Assembly (NCBI GenBank): GCA_902517535.1
Contig: CABYCK010000006.1
Location: 1 to 51,737 of the forward strand
Direction: 5' to 3'
Origin: an uncultured Pelagibacteraceae bacterium
Lineage (GTDB): Bacteria; Pseudomonadota; Alphaproteobacteria; Pelagibacterales; Pelagibacteraceae
Length of the DNA: 51,737 bases
Shown piece by piece: positions 1-8,915 of this stretch. Position numbers and translations under genes: made by a program. Each line of letters begins with the position of its first letter. Positions within the stretch are counted from its first letter, which is position 1. The notes beneath the pieces are model-generated. The model saw only the letters and a list, made by a program, of their open reading frames with translations, was not told the origin of the DNA and searched no databases.

Positions 1-1092
1 ATTAAATTTACCTAAAGAAATATCTTTAATAATTTGTGAATTAGCCTCAATTTTATTCTCAAATCGGATTCTAGCTTTCAAAGTTTTTTGAACATCTGGA
101 TTATCGAAAACTTTATTTTCTTTTTTAATAATTTCAATTTCTGTTAAATAATAATTGTTTTTTTCTACTAATATTTGAGCTTCATTAATATTTTTTATCT
201 TAAATATTTTGTTAAAGATATTATCTGAAATATCATCAACTTTTTGTCCATTTGATTTTACTTTTTTTTGATTTACTTGCTCTACCCGTGTTACATCTAA
301 ATTATTCTTTTGAACTGCATCTTTAAAAGATTGACCATCTAAAATATTATTTTCTATTTCATCTAACTTTTTAAAAAAAACCTCATTAAATTCATTTCCA
401 CCAATTATTTGTGGAGTTATTTTTGCCACTTTAAATGTTTTTAACTCTTCAACAAATATATTCTTATTTTTTTCGTATACTTCTCTCATTTTTTTGTTTG
501 AAATTTTTTTGTTAGTATAAAATTTATCTAAATCAATATATTTTATTGATTTAGTCTGGTTTTCTTTATCATAAGCATTTTTAACTAATGACTGAGGAAT
601 AGAAAGTCCCCCTGATAAATAATTAATAAACTGTCTTCTTGACTCTTGATCTACTATATTCTTTTCAAAAACAGGAGCTGTAAGTCCGCTTTTTAAAAGG
701 AATTTTTCGTACTCAGTTCTAGAAAATTTTTCTTCTTTCTTAAATAACTCATCATTTTTAATTATATCTCTCAAAGAATTATCGCTTAATACAATACCTA
801 ATTTTTCTATCTCTAAACTCATGACTTTTTTTCCAATGTATTGAGATAATATTTCCTCAACTAAACTAGTTTTAGGTAAATTTTTGATTTGTTCATCATT
901 AAGCTTTAATTTGTTTAAATAATTCATAAATTCTTGAGTACTAATTTTTTTTGAGTCAATCGTAGCTATTACATTTTGATTGCCACCTCTAAAAACGTCT
1001 CCCATTCCCCAAAAAATAAATGGCAAAGTAATAATTCCTACTAGAATCTTAACAAAAAAAGATTTTGAATATTTTACTATTGAAGTTGTCAT
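1..1092 (-). CDS. PpiD/SurA-like periplasmic folding chaperone, C-terminus cut by window edge
   Basis: The reading frame is open from an ATG at 1092 down to base 1, so 364 codons are visible and the C-terminus lies outside the window. A single N-terminal membrane segment (about residues 10-27, ending FIFWGMGDVFRGG) is followed by a long charged helical region. This is the plan of PpiD, an inner-membrane-anchored periplasmic chaperone with a parvulin-type prolyl isomerase domain, or of proteins with a SurA N-terminal domain. It would assist folding of outer-membrane and periplasmic proteins as they leave the Sec channel. The gene is divergent from tpiA with a 62-base gap that must hold both promoters, although I could not pick out convincing -35/-10 boxes. 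In many alphaproteobacteria a PpiD gene sits beside tpiA/secG, which supports the call. Catalytic parvulin residues cannot be judged from the visible part. Confidence 0.75.
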   Translation of the reverse strand, partial: MTTSIVKYSKSFFVKILVGIITLPFIFWGMGDVFRGGNQNVIATIDSKKISTQEFMNYLNKLKLNDEQIKNLPKTSLVEEILSQYIGKKVMSLEIEKLGIVLSDNSLRDIIKNDELFKKEEKFSRTEYEKFLLKSGLTAPVFEKNIVDQESRRQFINYLSGGLSIPQSLVKNAYDKENQTKSIKYIDLDKFYTNKKISNKKMREVYEKNKNIFVEELKTFKVAKITPQIIGGNEFNEVFFKKLDEIENNILDGQSFKDAVQKNNLDVTRVEQVNQKKVKSNGQKVDDISDNIFNKIFKIKNINEAQILVEKNNYYLTEIEIIKKENKVFDNPDVQKTLKARIRFENKIEANSQIIKDISLGKFN

Positions 1093-1154
1093 ATTAATAA
1101 TCTATTAAGTCTTTAAAACTATACACCTATAGATCAAATTGTAAATTAAGGCAA

Positions 1155-1898
1155 ATGATGAAATATTTTATTGGAAATTGGAAAATGTTTGGTACCCCAA
1201 AGTCACTTAGTATACTAAATAAAGTTAATTATTTCATTTCAAGAGACAAAAATAAAAAGAAATACAAAGTAATTATTACCCCACCTTTTACTCTTATACA
1301 GACGTTTGTTGATCATTTTAAGAATAAGAAAATTTCTATTGGAGCACAAAATTCTTATCAAAAAGAGAAATTTTCTTCTGATACTGGAGCTATAAGTCCC
1401 TTTATGATAAGAAGCGTTGGAGCCAAATACACTCTTATTGGTCATTCTGACAACAGAAAAGAGGGTGATACAGACAAAATTTTAAAAGACAAAGTTAAAT
1501 TTGCTTCGAAAAATAATTTAAAAATTATTTTTTGTATAGGTGAAAACAAATTTCAAAAAAATAAAAAAAAAACCTTCAGCGTTTTAAAAAAACAATTGAT
1601 GAACGTTTTGGAAAAAAAGTTAATTGATAATATTATCATTGCCTATGAACCAATCTGGTCAATTGGAACAGGAAAAATTCCAAGTAAAAATGAATTAACA
1701 AAATCTACAATTTTTATCAAAAGTATAGTTAAGAAAATGTTGAAAAAAAAGACGCCTATAGTTCTTTATGGCGGTTCTGTAGATGAAAACAGTGTAAATT
1801 TATTCAAACAAATTAAAGAAATCGATGGTTTTTTGATTGGTGGAGCATCAAAATCTTCCAAAAAATTTATTGATATAATAAAAAATTACTATACATAA
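1155..1898 (+). CDS. tpiA: Triosephosphate isomerase
   Basis: This enzyme interconverts dihydroxyacetone phosphate and glyceraldehyde 3-phosphate in the cytoplasm. At 247 residues it has the normal length for the family. The substrate-binding Asn and Lys are in GNWKMFG (N8, K10), the catalytic His is H97 in LIGHSD, and the catalytic Glu is E165 in AYEPIWSIGTG, followed by the flexible loop 6. The phosphate-binding YGGSV motif is near the C-terminus. One oddity is that the usual GHSERR segment reads GHSDNRK, so the conserved Glu two residues after the catalytic His is Asp. The start has two adjacent ATGs (MMKYF) and the second may be the real one. secG follows after 5 bases, so the two are very likely cotranscribed. 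It also serves the glycerol pathway encoded further downstream. Confidence 0.96.
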   Translation: MMKYFIGNWKMFGTPKSLSILNKVNYFISRDKNKKKYKVIITPPFTLIQTFVDHFKNKKISIGAQNSYQKEKFSSDTGAISPFMIRSVGAKYTLIGHSDNRKEGDTDKILKDKVKFASKNNLKIIFCIGENKFQKNKKKTFSVLKKQLMNVLEKKLIDNIIIAYEPIWSIGTGKIPSKNELTKSTIFIKSIVKKMLKKKTPIVLYGGSVDENSVNLFKQIKEIDGFLIGGASKSSKKFIDIIKNYYT

Positions 1899-1903
1899 AT
1901 CTT

Positions 1904-2203
1904 ATGGAAAGCCTTCTAATAACAATTAACATTATACTTGCAATAGTTTTAGTAATAGCTGTTCTTTTACAAAGATCAGAAGGTGGAGCGTTAGGCCTTG
2001 GTGTTTCACAAGATAATTTCACGTCTACAAGATCGATTGGAACTTTTTTAACGAAATTTACCTCAGTTATTGCAACTTTATTTATCATTTGTAGTGTAAT
2101 AATAGTTGCCATTTCTAGAGATGAACTTCGTGAAACACAATCAGTTCTTGAGAAACAAGAAGAAGAAGACTCAAGTCTTCCACAAATTCCTCAATCAAAA
2201 TAA
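1904..2203 (+). CDS. secG: Preprotein translocase subunit SecG
   Basis: SecG is the small subunit of the SecYEG protein-conducting channel in the inner membrane. The 99-residue protein shows the two expected membrane helices (about residues 3-21 and 52-70). Between them is the typical cytoplasmic loop with LLQRSEGGALGLG, the hallmark of the family. A short, acidic Gln/Glu-rich tail follows. Its place between tpiA and pyrG is the standard alphaproteobacterial order. It starts 5 bases after the tpiA stop. Confidence 0.94.
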   Translation: MESLLITINIILAIVLVIAVLLQRSEGGALGLGVSQDNFTSTRSIGTFLTKFTSVIATLFIICSVIIVAISRDELRETQSVLEKQEEEDSSLPQIPQSK

Positions 2204-2249
2204 ATTAAATTCTTTGTATTTAACAATTAATGAAGTATAACATACTTCC

Positions 2250-3872
2250 ATGGCGCGATATATTTTCGTAACTGGCGGCGTGGTTTCATCTTTAGGCAAA
2301 GGATTATCATCTGCATCTCTAGCATATTTATTACAATCTAGAGGATACAAAGTTAGAATTAGAAAACTTGATCCTTATTTAAATGTTGATCCTGGAACAA
2401 TGAGTCCTTTTCAACATGGTGAAGTTTTTGTGACAGATGATGGAGCAGAAACGGATTTGGATTTAGGTCATTACGAAAGATTTTCTGGAATTTCGGCAAA
2501 AAAGACTGATAATATTACAACTGGAAAAATATATAGTGATGTTTTAAAAAGAGAGCGTCAGGGAAAATACTTAGGCAAAACTGTACAAGTTATTCCACAC
2601 ATTACTAACAGAATAAAAGAGTTTATTAAAAACGATGTTGCAAAAGAGGATTTTGTTATTTGTGAAATAGGTGGAACCGTTGGAGATATAGAAAGCCTAC
2701 CTTTTTTAGAAGCGATAAGACAATTTTCAAACGAGTTAGGTAGAAAAAATACTTTATTTATTCATCTTACTTTGGTTCCTTACATGAAAGCTTCAGATGA
2801 AATAAAAACAAAACCAACTCAACATTCAGTAAAAGAATTAAGAAGCATTGGTATTCAGCCAGATATTATTATTTGTAGATCAGAGAGATCTATTCCATTA
2901 GACCAAAGAAAGAAAATTTCTTTATTCTGCAACGTTTCAATTGATGATGTAATAGAAACTGTCGATGTAAAAACGATTTATGAGGCTCCGATAAGTTTTA
3001 ACAAAGAGAAATTAGATAAGAGAGTATTAAAATTTTTTAAAATAAAGTCTAAAAAGAAAGTAGATTTAAAACCATGGAAAAAGATTACAAAGTTAGTTTT
3101 AAATTCAAAAAGTAAAGTAAATATTGCCATTATTGGAAAATATGTAGAACTTAAAGATGCCTATAAATCTTTAGATGAAGCATTAACCCATGGGGGAATA
3201 GCTAATAACCTTAAAGTAAACCTTGTAAGATTAGAGTCAGACTATTTAAAACCTGAAAAAATAAAAAAGGAATTAAACAATGTTTCAGGAATACTTATAC
3301 CTGGTGGTTTTGGCAAAAGAGGAACAGAAGGAAAAATAGCAGCCATTACTTTTGCTAGAAAAAACAAAATTCCATTTTTAGGTATATGTTTTGGAATGCA
3401 AATGGCAGTTATTGAATTTGCAAGAAATAAATTAAACATTAAGAAAGCAACGTCTAGTGAGTTCGGCCCTTCCCAAGCCTCGGTTGTTGGATTAATGAGT
3501 GAATGGTCAAAGGATGGAAAGTTAATAAAAGGGACTGATAAAGATTTAGGTGGAACAATGCGCTTAGGGAGCTATGAAGCGAGACTTAAAAAGGACACAA
3601 AAATAAGTAAGATTTATAATTCATTAAAAATATACGAAAGACATCGACATAGATATGAAGTTAATATTAATTACAAAAAAGATTTTGAAAACAAAGGAAT
3701 GATTTTTTCAGGAATATCACCAGATAATAACTTACCTGAAATAATAGAACTAGAGGATCATCCTTGGTTTATAGGAGTACAGTTTCATCCTGAATTTAAA
3801 TCTAGACCTTTAGCACCGCATCCTTTATTCTCATCTTTTATAAAGGCAGCAAAAATCAATTCAAAAAAATGA
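2250..3872 (+). CDS. pyrG: CTP synthase (glutamine-hydrolysing)
   Basis: CTP synthase makes CTP from UTP, ATP and glutamine. The 540-residue length matches the family. The N-terminal synthetase domain opens with [13 protein letters not shown] (P-loop) and contains the UTP/Mg region [19 protein letters not shown]. The C-terminal class I glutamine amidotransferase domain has the oxyanion segment GGFGKRG, the nucleophile Cys in GICFGMQ, and the His-Glu pair in GVQFHPEF. The start codon gives [10 protein letters not shown], the conserved N-terminus. It overlaps kdsA by 4 bases (ATGA), so translation is probably coupled. Confidence 0.97.
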   Translation: MARYIFVTGGVVSSLGKGLSSASLAYLLQSRGYKVRIRKLDPYLNVDPGTMSPFQHGEVFVTDDGAETDLDLGHYERFSGISAKKTDNITTGKIYSDVLKRERQGKYLGKTVQVIPHITNRIKEFIKNDVAKEDFVICEIGGTVGDIESLPFLEAIRQFSNELGRKNTLFIHLTLVPYMKASDEIKTKPTQHSVKELRSIGIQPDIIICRSERSIPLDQRKKISLFCNVSIDDVIETVDVKTIYEAPISFNKEKLDKRVLKFFKIKSKKKVDLKPWKKITKLVLNSKSKVNIAIIGKYVELKDAYKSLDEALTHGGIANNLKVNLVRLESDYLKPEKIKKELNNVSGILIPGGFGKRGTEGKIAAITFARKNKIPFLGICFGMQMAVIEFARNKLNIKKATSSEFGPSQASVVGLMSEWSKDGKLIKGTDKDLGGTMRLGSYEARLKKDTKISKIYNSLKIYERHRHRYEVNINYKKDFENKGMIFSGISPDNNLPEIIELEDHPWFIGVQFHPEFKSRPLAPHPLFSSFIKAAKINSKK

Positions 3873-4696
3873 TAAATCATAACGTTAAATGTTCTAATTT
3901 TGAAATCGCAAACAATAAACCATTTACTTTAATCGCTGGCCCGTGCCAGCTTGAAAGCGAAGCACATGCAATTAAAATTTCTACTGAACTTAAAAAGATA
4001 ACCAATGAACTTGGAATTAATTTAATTTACAAAACTTCATTTGATAAAGCCAATAGAACCAGTCTAAAAGGCAAAAGAGGGATAGGATTAGAAAAATCTT
4101 TACCTATTTTTGATAAAATAAGAAAAGAAGTTGGTGTCCCAGTTTTAACAGATATCCATACTACTGAACAATGTTCAATTATTTCAGATCATGTTGATGT
4201 TTTACAGATACCTGCATTTTTATGTCGTCAAACAGACTTGCTTATTGCTGCCGCAAAAACAAAAAAAATTATCAATGTTAAGAAAGGTCAATTTCTAGCT
4301 CCTTGGGACATGGTTAATGTTATAAAAAAAATAGAGGACTCTGGAAATAAAAATATTTTAATTACAGAGAGAGGTGCAAGTTTCGGGTATAACACTTTAG
4401 TATCAGACATGAGAGCGTTACCTATTATGTCTAAATTTGGTTTTCCAATTGTATTTGATGCTACACATTCAGTTCAACAACCTGGTGGAATGGGTGAAAA
4501 AAGTGGAGGACAAAGAGAATTTGTTCCACATTTAGCTAGAGCTGCAATTGCAGTAGGTGTTGGAGCAATTTTTATTGAAACACATGAGGATCCAGATAAC
4601 GCGCCATCAGACGGCCCGAATATGGTACCATTAAATGAATTGAAGAATTTATTAAAAAAATTAATTGAAATAGATAATTTAATTAAGAATAAGTAG
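3869..4696 (+). CDS. kdsA: 3-deoxy-8-phosphooctulonate (KDO-8-P) synthase
   Basis: KdsA condenses phosphoenolpyruvate with arabinose 5-phosphate to make KDO-8-phosphate, the precursor of the inner-core sugar of lipopolysaccharide. The 275-residue protein has the family signatures [10 protein letters not shown] near the N-terminus, [20 protein letters not shown], and [13 protein letters not shown] towards the C-terminus. The Cys in AGPCQLES suggests the metal-dependent class, though this was not tested. It overlaps pyrG by 4 bases and touches the eno start directly. The gene implies an outer membrane with KDO-containing LPS. Confidence 0.96.
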   Translation: MINHNVKCSNFEIANNKPFTLIAGPCQLESEAHAIKISTELKKITNELGINLIYKTSFDKANRTSLKGKRGIGLEKSLPIFDKIRKEVGVPVLTDIHTTEQCSIISDHVDVLQIPAFLCRQTDLLIAAAKTKKIINVKKGQFLAPWDMVNVIKKIEDSGNKNILITERGASFGYNTLVSDMRALPIMSKFGFPIVFDATHSVQQPGGMGEKSGGQREFVPHLARAAIAVGVGAIFIETHEDPDNAPSDGPNMVPLNELKNLLKKLIEIDNLIKNK

Positions 4697-5953
4697 ATGG
4701 CAAAAATTACCAACGTAAAAGGTCGTCAAGTTTTTGACAGCAGAGGAAACCCAACTGTTGAAGCAGAAGTTTTTTTAGACAATGATATTTCAGCTACAGC
4801 TATATCACCTTCTGGAGCATCAACAGGGGCTTTTGAAGCTCACGAACTAAGAGATCAAGACAAGAATAATTTTTTAGGTAAGAGTGTTCAAAAAGCTGTT
4901 GAAAATATTAATAAAAAGATTAGATCAAGTTTAAAGGGATTAGATCCAGCCGACCAGTCAAAAATTGATAGAGTTTTATTAGATTTAGACGGCAGCGAAA
5001 ATAAAAAAAATCTTGGAGCAAACGCAACTTTAGCAGTATCTTTAGCTAATTCTAAATCTTCAGCTCTATCATTTAAAAGCCCCCTTTATAAAAGTTTAGG
5101 AAAATCTTTCTCTTTGCCCAATCCTTTAATGAATATAATTAATGGAGGAGCTCATGCAGATAATGATTTAAAAATTCAAGAGTTTATGATTAGGCCAGAC
5201 TCTGCAAAAAATTTTACCGATGCTGTAGAAAAATGTTTTCTAGTCATTCAAAATTTGAAAATATTATTAAAATCAAAAAAAATGCTTATTAACGTTGGTG
5301 ACGAAGGAGGTTTTGCCCCATCAATTAATACTAATGAAGAAGCTCTTGAATTAATTGTACAGGCCATTGAAAAGGCAAACTTAAAACCAGGTATAGATAT
5401 TGTAATTTGCTTAGATGTAGCTGCCAATGAATTAATGAATAAAGAAGGCAAATATTCAATTCAATCAAGTAATTATAATACAGTTGATGATGTTATTGTT
5501 TACTATAAAAAGTTGATTTCGAGTTACCCTATTAAATCAATCGAAGACCCTTTTGCTGAAGAAGATTGGAATTCATGGAAAAAAATTACATCTGAGATTG
5601 GAAAAAAAATTCAAATTGTAGGTGATGATTTATTTGTAACAAATTCTAAAAGATTAAAAAAAGGAATAGATAACAAATCTGCTAATAGTATTTTAATTAA
5701 ACCAAATCAAATCGGGACTTTAACTGAAACATTAGAAGTTGTTACAATGGCAAAAAAAGCTAATTTTAATACAATTATTTCTCATAGATCAGGTGACTCA
5801 GAGGATACGTTTATAGCCGATTTATCAGTAGCAACAGAATCATCTCAAATAAAAACTGGATCTTTAGCAAGATCTGAAAGAGTGGCTAAATATAATAGGT
5901 TGTTACGCATCGAAGAAGAACTTGGAAATCAAGCCAAAATGGCTAAAATCTAA
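4697..5953 (+). CDS. eno: Enolase (phosphopyruvate hydratase)
   Basis: Enolase dehydrates 2-phosphoglycerate to phosphoenolpyruvate. The 418-residue protein is close to the usual length of about 425. It has the N-terminal signature ITNVKGRQVFDSRGNPTVE, the catalytic Glu loop GDEGGFAP, the Mg ligands in CLDVAANE, SIEDPFAEEDW and GDDLFVTN, the catalytic Lys in LIKPNQIGTLTE, and SHRSGDSED, which carries the mobile-loop His and Ser. It begins immediately after the kdsA stop and is followed by the ftsB-like gene at 5956, so it lies in the middle of a tight run. Confidence 0.97.
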   Translation: MAKITNVKGRQVFDSRGNPTVEAEVFLDNDISATAISPSGASTGAFEAHELRDQDKNNFLGKSVQKAVENINKKIRSSLKGLDPADQSKIDRVLLDLDGSENKKNLGANATLAVSLANSKSSALSFKSPLYKSLGKSFSLPNPLMNIINGGAHADNDLKIQEFMIRPDSAKNFTDAVEKCFLVIQNLKILLKSKKMLINVGDEGGFAPSINTNEEALELIVQAIEKANLKPGIDIVICLDVAANELMNKEGKYSIQSSNYNTVDDVIVYYKKLISSYPIKSIEDPFAEEDWNSWKKITSEIGKKIQIVGDDLFVTNSKRLKKGIDNKSANSILIKPNQIGTLTETLEVVTMAKKANFNTIISHRSGDSEDTFIADLSVATESSQIKTGSLARSERVAKYNRLLRIEEELGNQAKMAKI

Positions 5954-5955
5954 AT

Positions 5956-6249
5956 ATGCGGCTTATTGAAAGTTTTAAAAAGAAAAAACTTGTATTATTA
6001 AATATATTTTTAATGCTTTATGTTAGCATTAATCTTATTGGAGGAGAAAGAGGTTTAATTTCTTATTTCGAAAAAAACAAAGTATATGACAACCTTTTAA
6101 AAGAAGAAGCATCTGTTAGCAATGAGCTTAAGGACTTTAAACAAAAGATTAAATTAATAACAAATAATGATTTGGATTATTTAGATATATTATATAGAGA
6201 AAAATTAAAATTTGGAACCAAAGATGAAATTTTAATAAAATTAAAATGA
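5956..6249 (+). CDS. FtsB/DivIC-type septum formation initiator
   Basis: This 97-residue protein is a small bitopic membrane protein. It has a short basic N-terminus, one membrane helix (about residues 12-30), then a periplasmic stretch with heptad-like spacing (about 38-68) ending in [19 protein letters not shown]. That last motif is typical of FtsB/DivIC, where a 'REKL(G)' element follows the coiled coil. FtsB bridges FtsL and FtsQ at the divisome. Its position just after eno is conserved in proteobacteria. In many alphaproteobacteria the pyruvate dehydrogenase genes come next. Here lipA follows directly with a 4-base overlap. Confidence 0.85.
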   Translation: MRLIESFKKKKLVLLNIFLMLYVSINLIGGERGLISYFEKNKVYDNLLKEEASVSNELKDFKQKIKLITNNDLDYLDILYREKLKFGTKDEILIKLK

Positions 6250-7190
6250 GCAACAAAATTAGACATCCTGAAAAGATAAATAAACCAATTAATCCTCTTA
6301 AAAAAAAACCAGAATGGATAAGATCCAAAATAATAGACCCAAAAATTTTTTTTGAAACAAAACAAGTTGTTAACCAGAATAATCTAGTAACAGTTTGTCA
6401 AGAAGCGAACTGCCCAAATATTACAGAGTGCTGGAGCAAAAAACACGCAACATTTATGATTATGGGTGATACATGCACAAGAGCCTGTGCTTTTTGTGAT
6501 GTAAAAACTGGAAAACCGAAAAGTCTAGACATTTTTGAACCAGCAAAAATTTCTAATGCGGTTAAAAAATTAAATTTAAAACACGTAGTTATTACCTCTG
6601 TTGACAGAGACGATCTCGAAGATGGCGGTTCAAATCATTTCTATAAAGTTGTAAAAGCAACTAGAGAAAAAAATCCAAATACCTCTATAGAAGTTTTGAC
6701 ACCCGATTTTTTAAGAAAAGGTGAAGCGTACAAAAAAATTCTTGAAGCAGACCTTGATGTTTTTAATCATAATATTGAAACTGTACCGAGGCTTTATACA
6801 GCAGTTAGACCAGGAGCTAGATACTTTGCTTCGCTGGAACTTTTAAAAAATGCAAAGAAATTTAACAAAAAAGTTTTTACTAAATCTGGAATTATGGTTG
6901 GACTAGGTGAACATAAAGAAGAGATTGTTCAAGTTATGGATGATTTAAGATCTGCTGAGGTTGACTTCGTTACTATAGGACAATATTTACAGCCATCTCC
7001 AAAACATCATCCTTTACATCGCTACTATCATCCTGATGAGTTCAAACAATTTGAAATTTTAGCTAAATCAAAAGGGTTTTTATTAGTGTCCTCTTCTCCT
7101 TTAACTAGATCCTCTTATCATGCGGATCAAGATTTTAGAAAATTAAAAGACGCAAGAAACAAGCAACTTGAATGTCATCCGCATCAATAA
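6246..7190 (+). CDS. lipA: Lipoyl synthase (radical SAM)
   Basis: LipA inserts two sulfurs into protein-bound octanoyl chains to form the lipoyl cofactor of 2-oxoacid dehydrogenases and the glycine cleavage system. The 314-residue protein carries both cluster motifs. [13 protein letters not shown] binds the auxiliary 4Fe-4S cluster and [10 protein letters not shown] is the radical-SAM CxxxCxxC motif. The C-terminal region ends with [14 protein letters not shown], containing the conserved Arg-Ser-Ser-Tyr element that contributes a Ser ligand. It overlaps the ftsB-like gene by 4 bases and the next gene by 19 bases. No pyruvate dehydrogenase genes are adjacent, so the target enzymes must be encoded elsewhere. 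Confidence 0.96.
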   Translation: MSNKIRHPEKINKPINPLKKKPEWIRSKIIDPKIFFETKQVVNQNNLVTVCQEANCPNITECWSKKHATFMIMGDTCTRACAFCDVKTGKPKSLDIFEPAKISNAVKKLNLKHVVITSVDRDDLEDGGSNHFYKVVKATREKNPNTSIEVLTPDFLRKGEAYKKILEADLDVFNHNIETVPRLYTAVRPGARYFASLELLKNAKKFNKKVFTKSGIMVGLGEHKEEIVQVMDDLRSAEVDFVTIGQYLQPSPKHHPLHRYYHPDEFKQFEILAKSKGFLLVSSSPLTRSSYHADQDFRKLKDARNKQLECHPHQ

Positions 7191-7615
7191 AAAAAATTAT
7201 CCCTTGTAAAAAAAAACAACTTATCGAAATGGTTCTTGATATAGAAAGATATCCAGAATTTGTCCCGTGGTGCATTGAAGGTAAAGTGTGTAACAAAAAC
7301 GAAAGTGTTGATATAATTACCTTTACAGGCGACTTAAAAGTAGGAAAAAGTATTCTTAGTGAAACTTTTTCAAGCCACGTTTCTTATTATAAAGAGAAAG
7401 ACAAAATTATAGTTACCAATCTTGATGGACCATTAAAACATTTAAAAAATGAATGGACATTTAAAGAGATAAATAATGCCACACAATTAGAATTTTTCAT
7501 TGATTTTGAATTAAAAAATCCTATCTTAAATTCAATTATGAAAAAATCTTTTGAGCTAGGACTTAATAAAATAGCTAAGTCATTTGAAGAAAGAGCAATA
7601 AAATTAAATAAATAA
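7172..7615 (+). CDS. Coq10/RatA-like START-domain protein (ubiquinone-binding)
   Basis: The 147-residue protein is a polyketide cyclase/START-fold protein of the Coq10/RatA family. Evidence is the N-terminal [20 protein letters not shown], then [12 protein letters not shown], and the C-terminal amphipathic helix ending SFEERAIKL. Family members help deliver or use coenzyme Q in the respiratory chain. The E. coli member RatA was also described as affecting ribosome association, so that name is an alternative. It follows lipA in many alphaproteobacteria. The chosen ATG overlaps lipA by 19 bases, and no later Met fits because the conserved N-terminus would be lost. Confidence 0.85.
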   Translation: MSSASIKKIIPCKKKQLIEMVLDIERYPEFVPWCIEGKVCNKNESVDIITFTGDLKVGKSILSETFSSHVSYYKEKDKIIVTNLDGPLKHLKNEWTFKEINNATQLEFFIDFELKNPILNSIMKKSFELGLNKIAKSFEERAIKLNK

Positions 7616-7929
7616 TGTTAGGAATTACACTTTTACTATTATTACTCTCAATCACTTGTAGATTTTTGTCTTTATATATTAAAAACATTAGAACTGGAGA
7701 TCCTAACGAAAGTGATTTAACATTTTGGATGTTTTCTTATGATTTTAAATCTAAAAATAAGGAATGGAAACCTGAAAATAGTGGTTTTTTAAAGAGAAAA
7801 AGAAAAAGAAATGCTTTGATATTTGCTCTTTATATAAATGTATTTTTAATATTTCTTACATTTAATAGTTTTATAGCTCATTTATTAGATTTTATTGTAG
7901 AATTTGAGAAATTTAGTTATCCAGTATAA
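7615..7929 (+). CDS. Small two-helix membrane protein, unknown function
   Basis: I do not recognise this 104-residue protein. It has two hydrophobic helices, about residues 2-20 (LGITLLLLLLSITCRFLSLY) and 66-90. Between them is a polar loop with GDPNESDLTFWMFSYDFKSK and a Lys/Arg-rich patch (KRKRKR). The ATG overlaps the stop of the upstream START-domain gene by one base (TAATG), so it is probably translated by coupling. Its 3' end is only 3 bases from the convergent pncC gene with no hairpin between, so transcripts from both strands probably overlap here. Confidence 0.65.
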   Translation: MLGITLLLLLLSITCRFLSLYIKNIRTGDPNESDLTFWMFSYDFKSKNKEWKPENSGFLKRKRKRNALIFALYINVFLIFLTFNSFIAHLLDFIVEFEKFSYPV

Positions 7930-7932
7930 CAG

Positions 7933-8400
7933 TTATATTTGCTGCAAAATTAAATTAGCAGCTTTTTTAACTGTAGCTTTTTGAATTGAAGATCTTCCTT
8001 TATTTTTAAAAAAATTCTTACTCACAACTACTTTTTTTCCATTTTTAATACCAATATAAACTAGTCCTACAGGTTTTTTTTTAGTTCCACCGTTAGGTCC
8101 AGCAATTCCAGTTATAGAAACGCATACATTGCTTTTACTAATCTTAAATAGATTGTTAACCATAGATAAACAACATTGAATACTTACGGCGCCATGTTTT
8201 TGAATAATTTTTTTTGGAACTTTCAAAATACTCATTTTAGCTTGGTTAGAGTAAGTAACTAAACCCATTGTGAATACTTTAGATGCACCACTAACAGAAG
8301 TAATAGCACCTGAAAACATTCCACCCGTGCAAGACTCAGCTATGGCTAACTTAATTTTTTTTCTTTTTAAAAGAGAAACAATTTTCTTATTTAAGTTCAT
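7933..8400 (-). CDS. pncC: CinA C-terminal domain protein (nicotinamide-nucleotide amidase)
   Basis: The 155-residue protein corresponds to the stand-alone CinA C-terminal domain. In characterised members this domain deamidates nicotinamide mononucleotide to the nicotinate form as part of pyridine-nucleotide recycling. The signatures are AESCTGGMFSGAITSVSGAS near the N-terminus and VSITGIAGPNGGTKKKPVGLVYIG in the second half. The N-terminal molybdopterin-binding-like domain of full CinA is absent, as in the short PncC form. It overlaps pgpA by 4 bases and ends the minus-strand run ispDF-pgpA-pncC. Confidence 0.9.
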   Translation of the reverse strand: MNLNKKIVSLLKRKKIKLAIAESCTGGMFSGAITSVSGASKVFTMGLVTYSNQAKMSILKVPKKIIQKHGAVSIQCCLSMVNNLFKISKSNVCVSITGIAGPNGGTKKKPVGLVYIGIKNGKKVVVSKNFFKNKGRSSIQKATVKKAANLILQQI

Positions 8401-8915
8401 GTTAAAAGTTTTGATTTAATAACCATAAATATTATTAAAGTTAATACAACATATAATCCAGCAATTACGTCATCCATAATGACACCAAAACTATTTTTAA
8501 ACTTTCTATCAAAGAAATTAATAGGGAATGGTTTTTTAATATCAAAAAATCTAAATAAAATAAAAATATATATGTAAAATAAAATAGCTTCTTTAGAGTC
8601 CTTATTAATTCCATGAGCTATTTCATACATATAAATAGGTATTGATTGACCGATAACTTCGTCAATAACCACTTCTTTTGGGTCTTTGTTTGAATCATCT
8701 TTTATATAATTTGCAATTGCTAAGAAAGCACAAAGAAATATTGTAATTAATATAATCAAGATAATAGCATTAGATAAATTTAAAATATGGAATGAACTAA
8801 ATAAGAGCAAGGTGGTAATTAATGAAGTAATTGTACCAGGAGCATATCTAATAGTTCCAATCCCAAAAAAAGTTACGAATAAAAAATTTATATTATTAAT
8901 CATATTTAATGACAT
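8397..8915 (-). CDS. pgpA: Phosphatidylglycerophosphatase A
   Basis: PgpA removes the phosphate from phosphatidylglycerophosphate to give phosphatidylglycerol, a major membrane lipid. The 172-residue integral membrane protein shows the family elements FGIGTIRYAPGTITSL at the N-terminus, DPKEVVIDEVIGQ in the middle, and a C-terminal DDVIAGLY acidic motif, with several hydrophobic helices. The listed ATG gives MSLNMINN. The second Met (codon at 8903-8901) could equally be used. Either start overlaps the end of ispDF, which suggests coupling within the ispDF-pgpA-pncC operon. Confidence 0.9.
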   Translation of the reverse strand: MSLNMINNINFLFVTFFGIGTIRYAPGTITSLITTLLLFSSFHILNLSNAIILIILITIFLCAFLAIANYIKDDSNKDPKEVVIDEVIGQSIPIYMYEIAHGINKDSKEAILFYIYIFILFRFFDIKKPFPINFFDRKFKNSFGVIMDDVIAGLYVVLTLIIFMVIKSKLLT

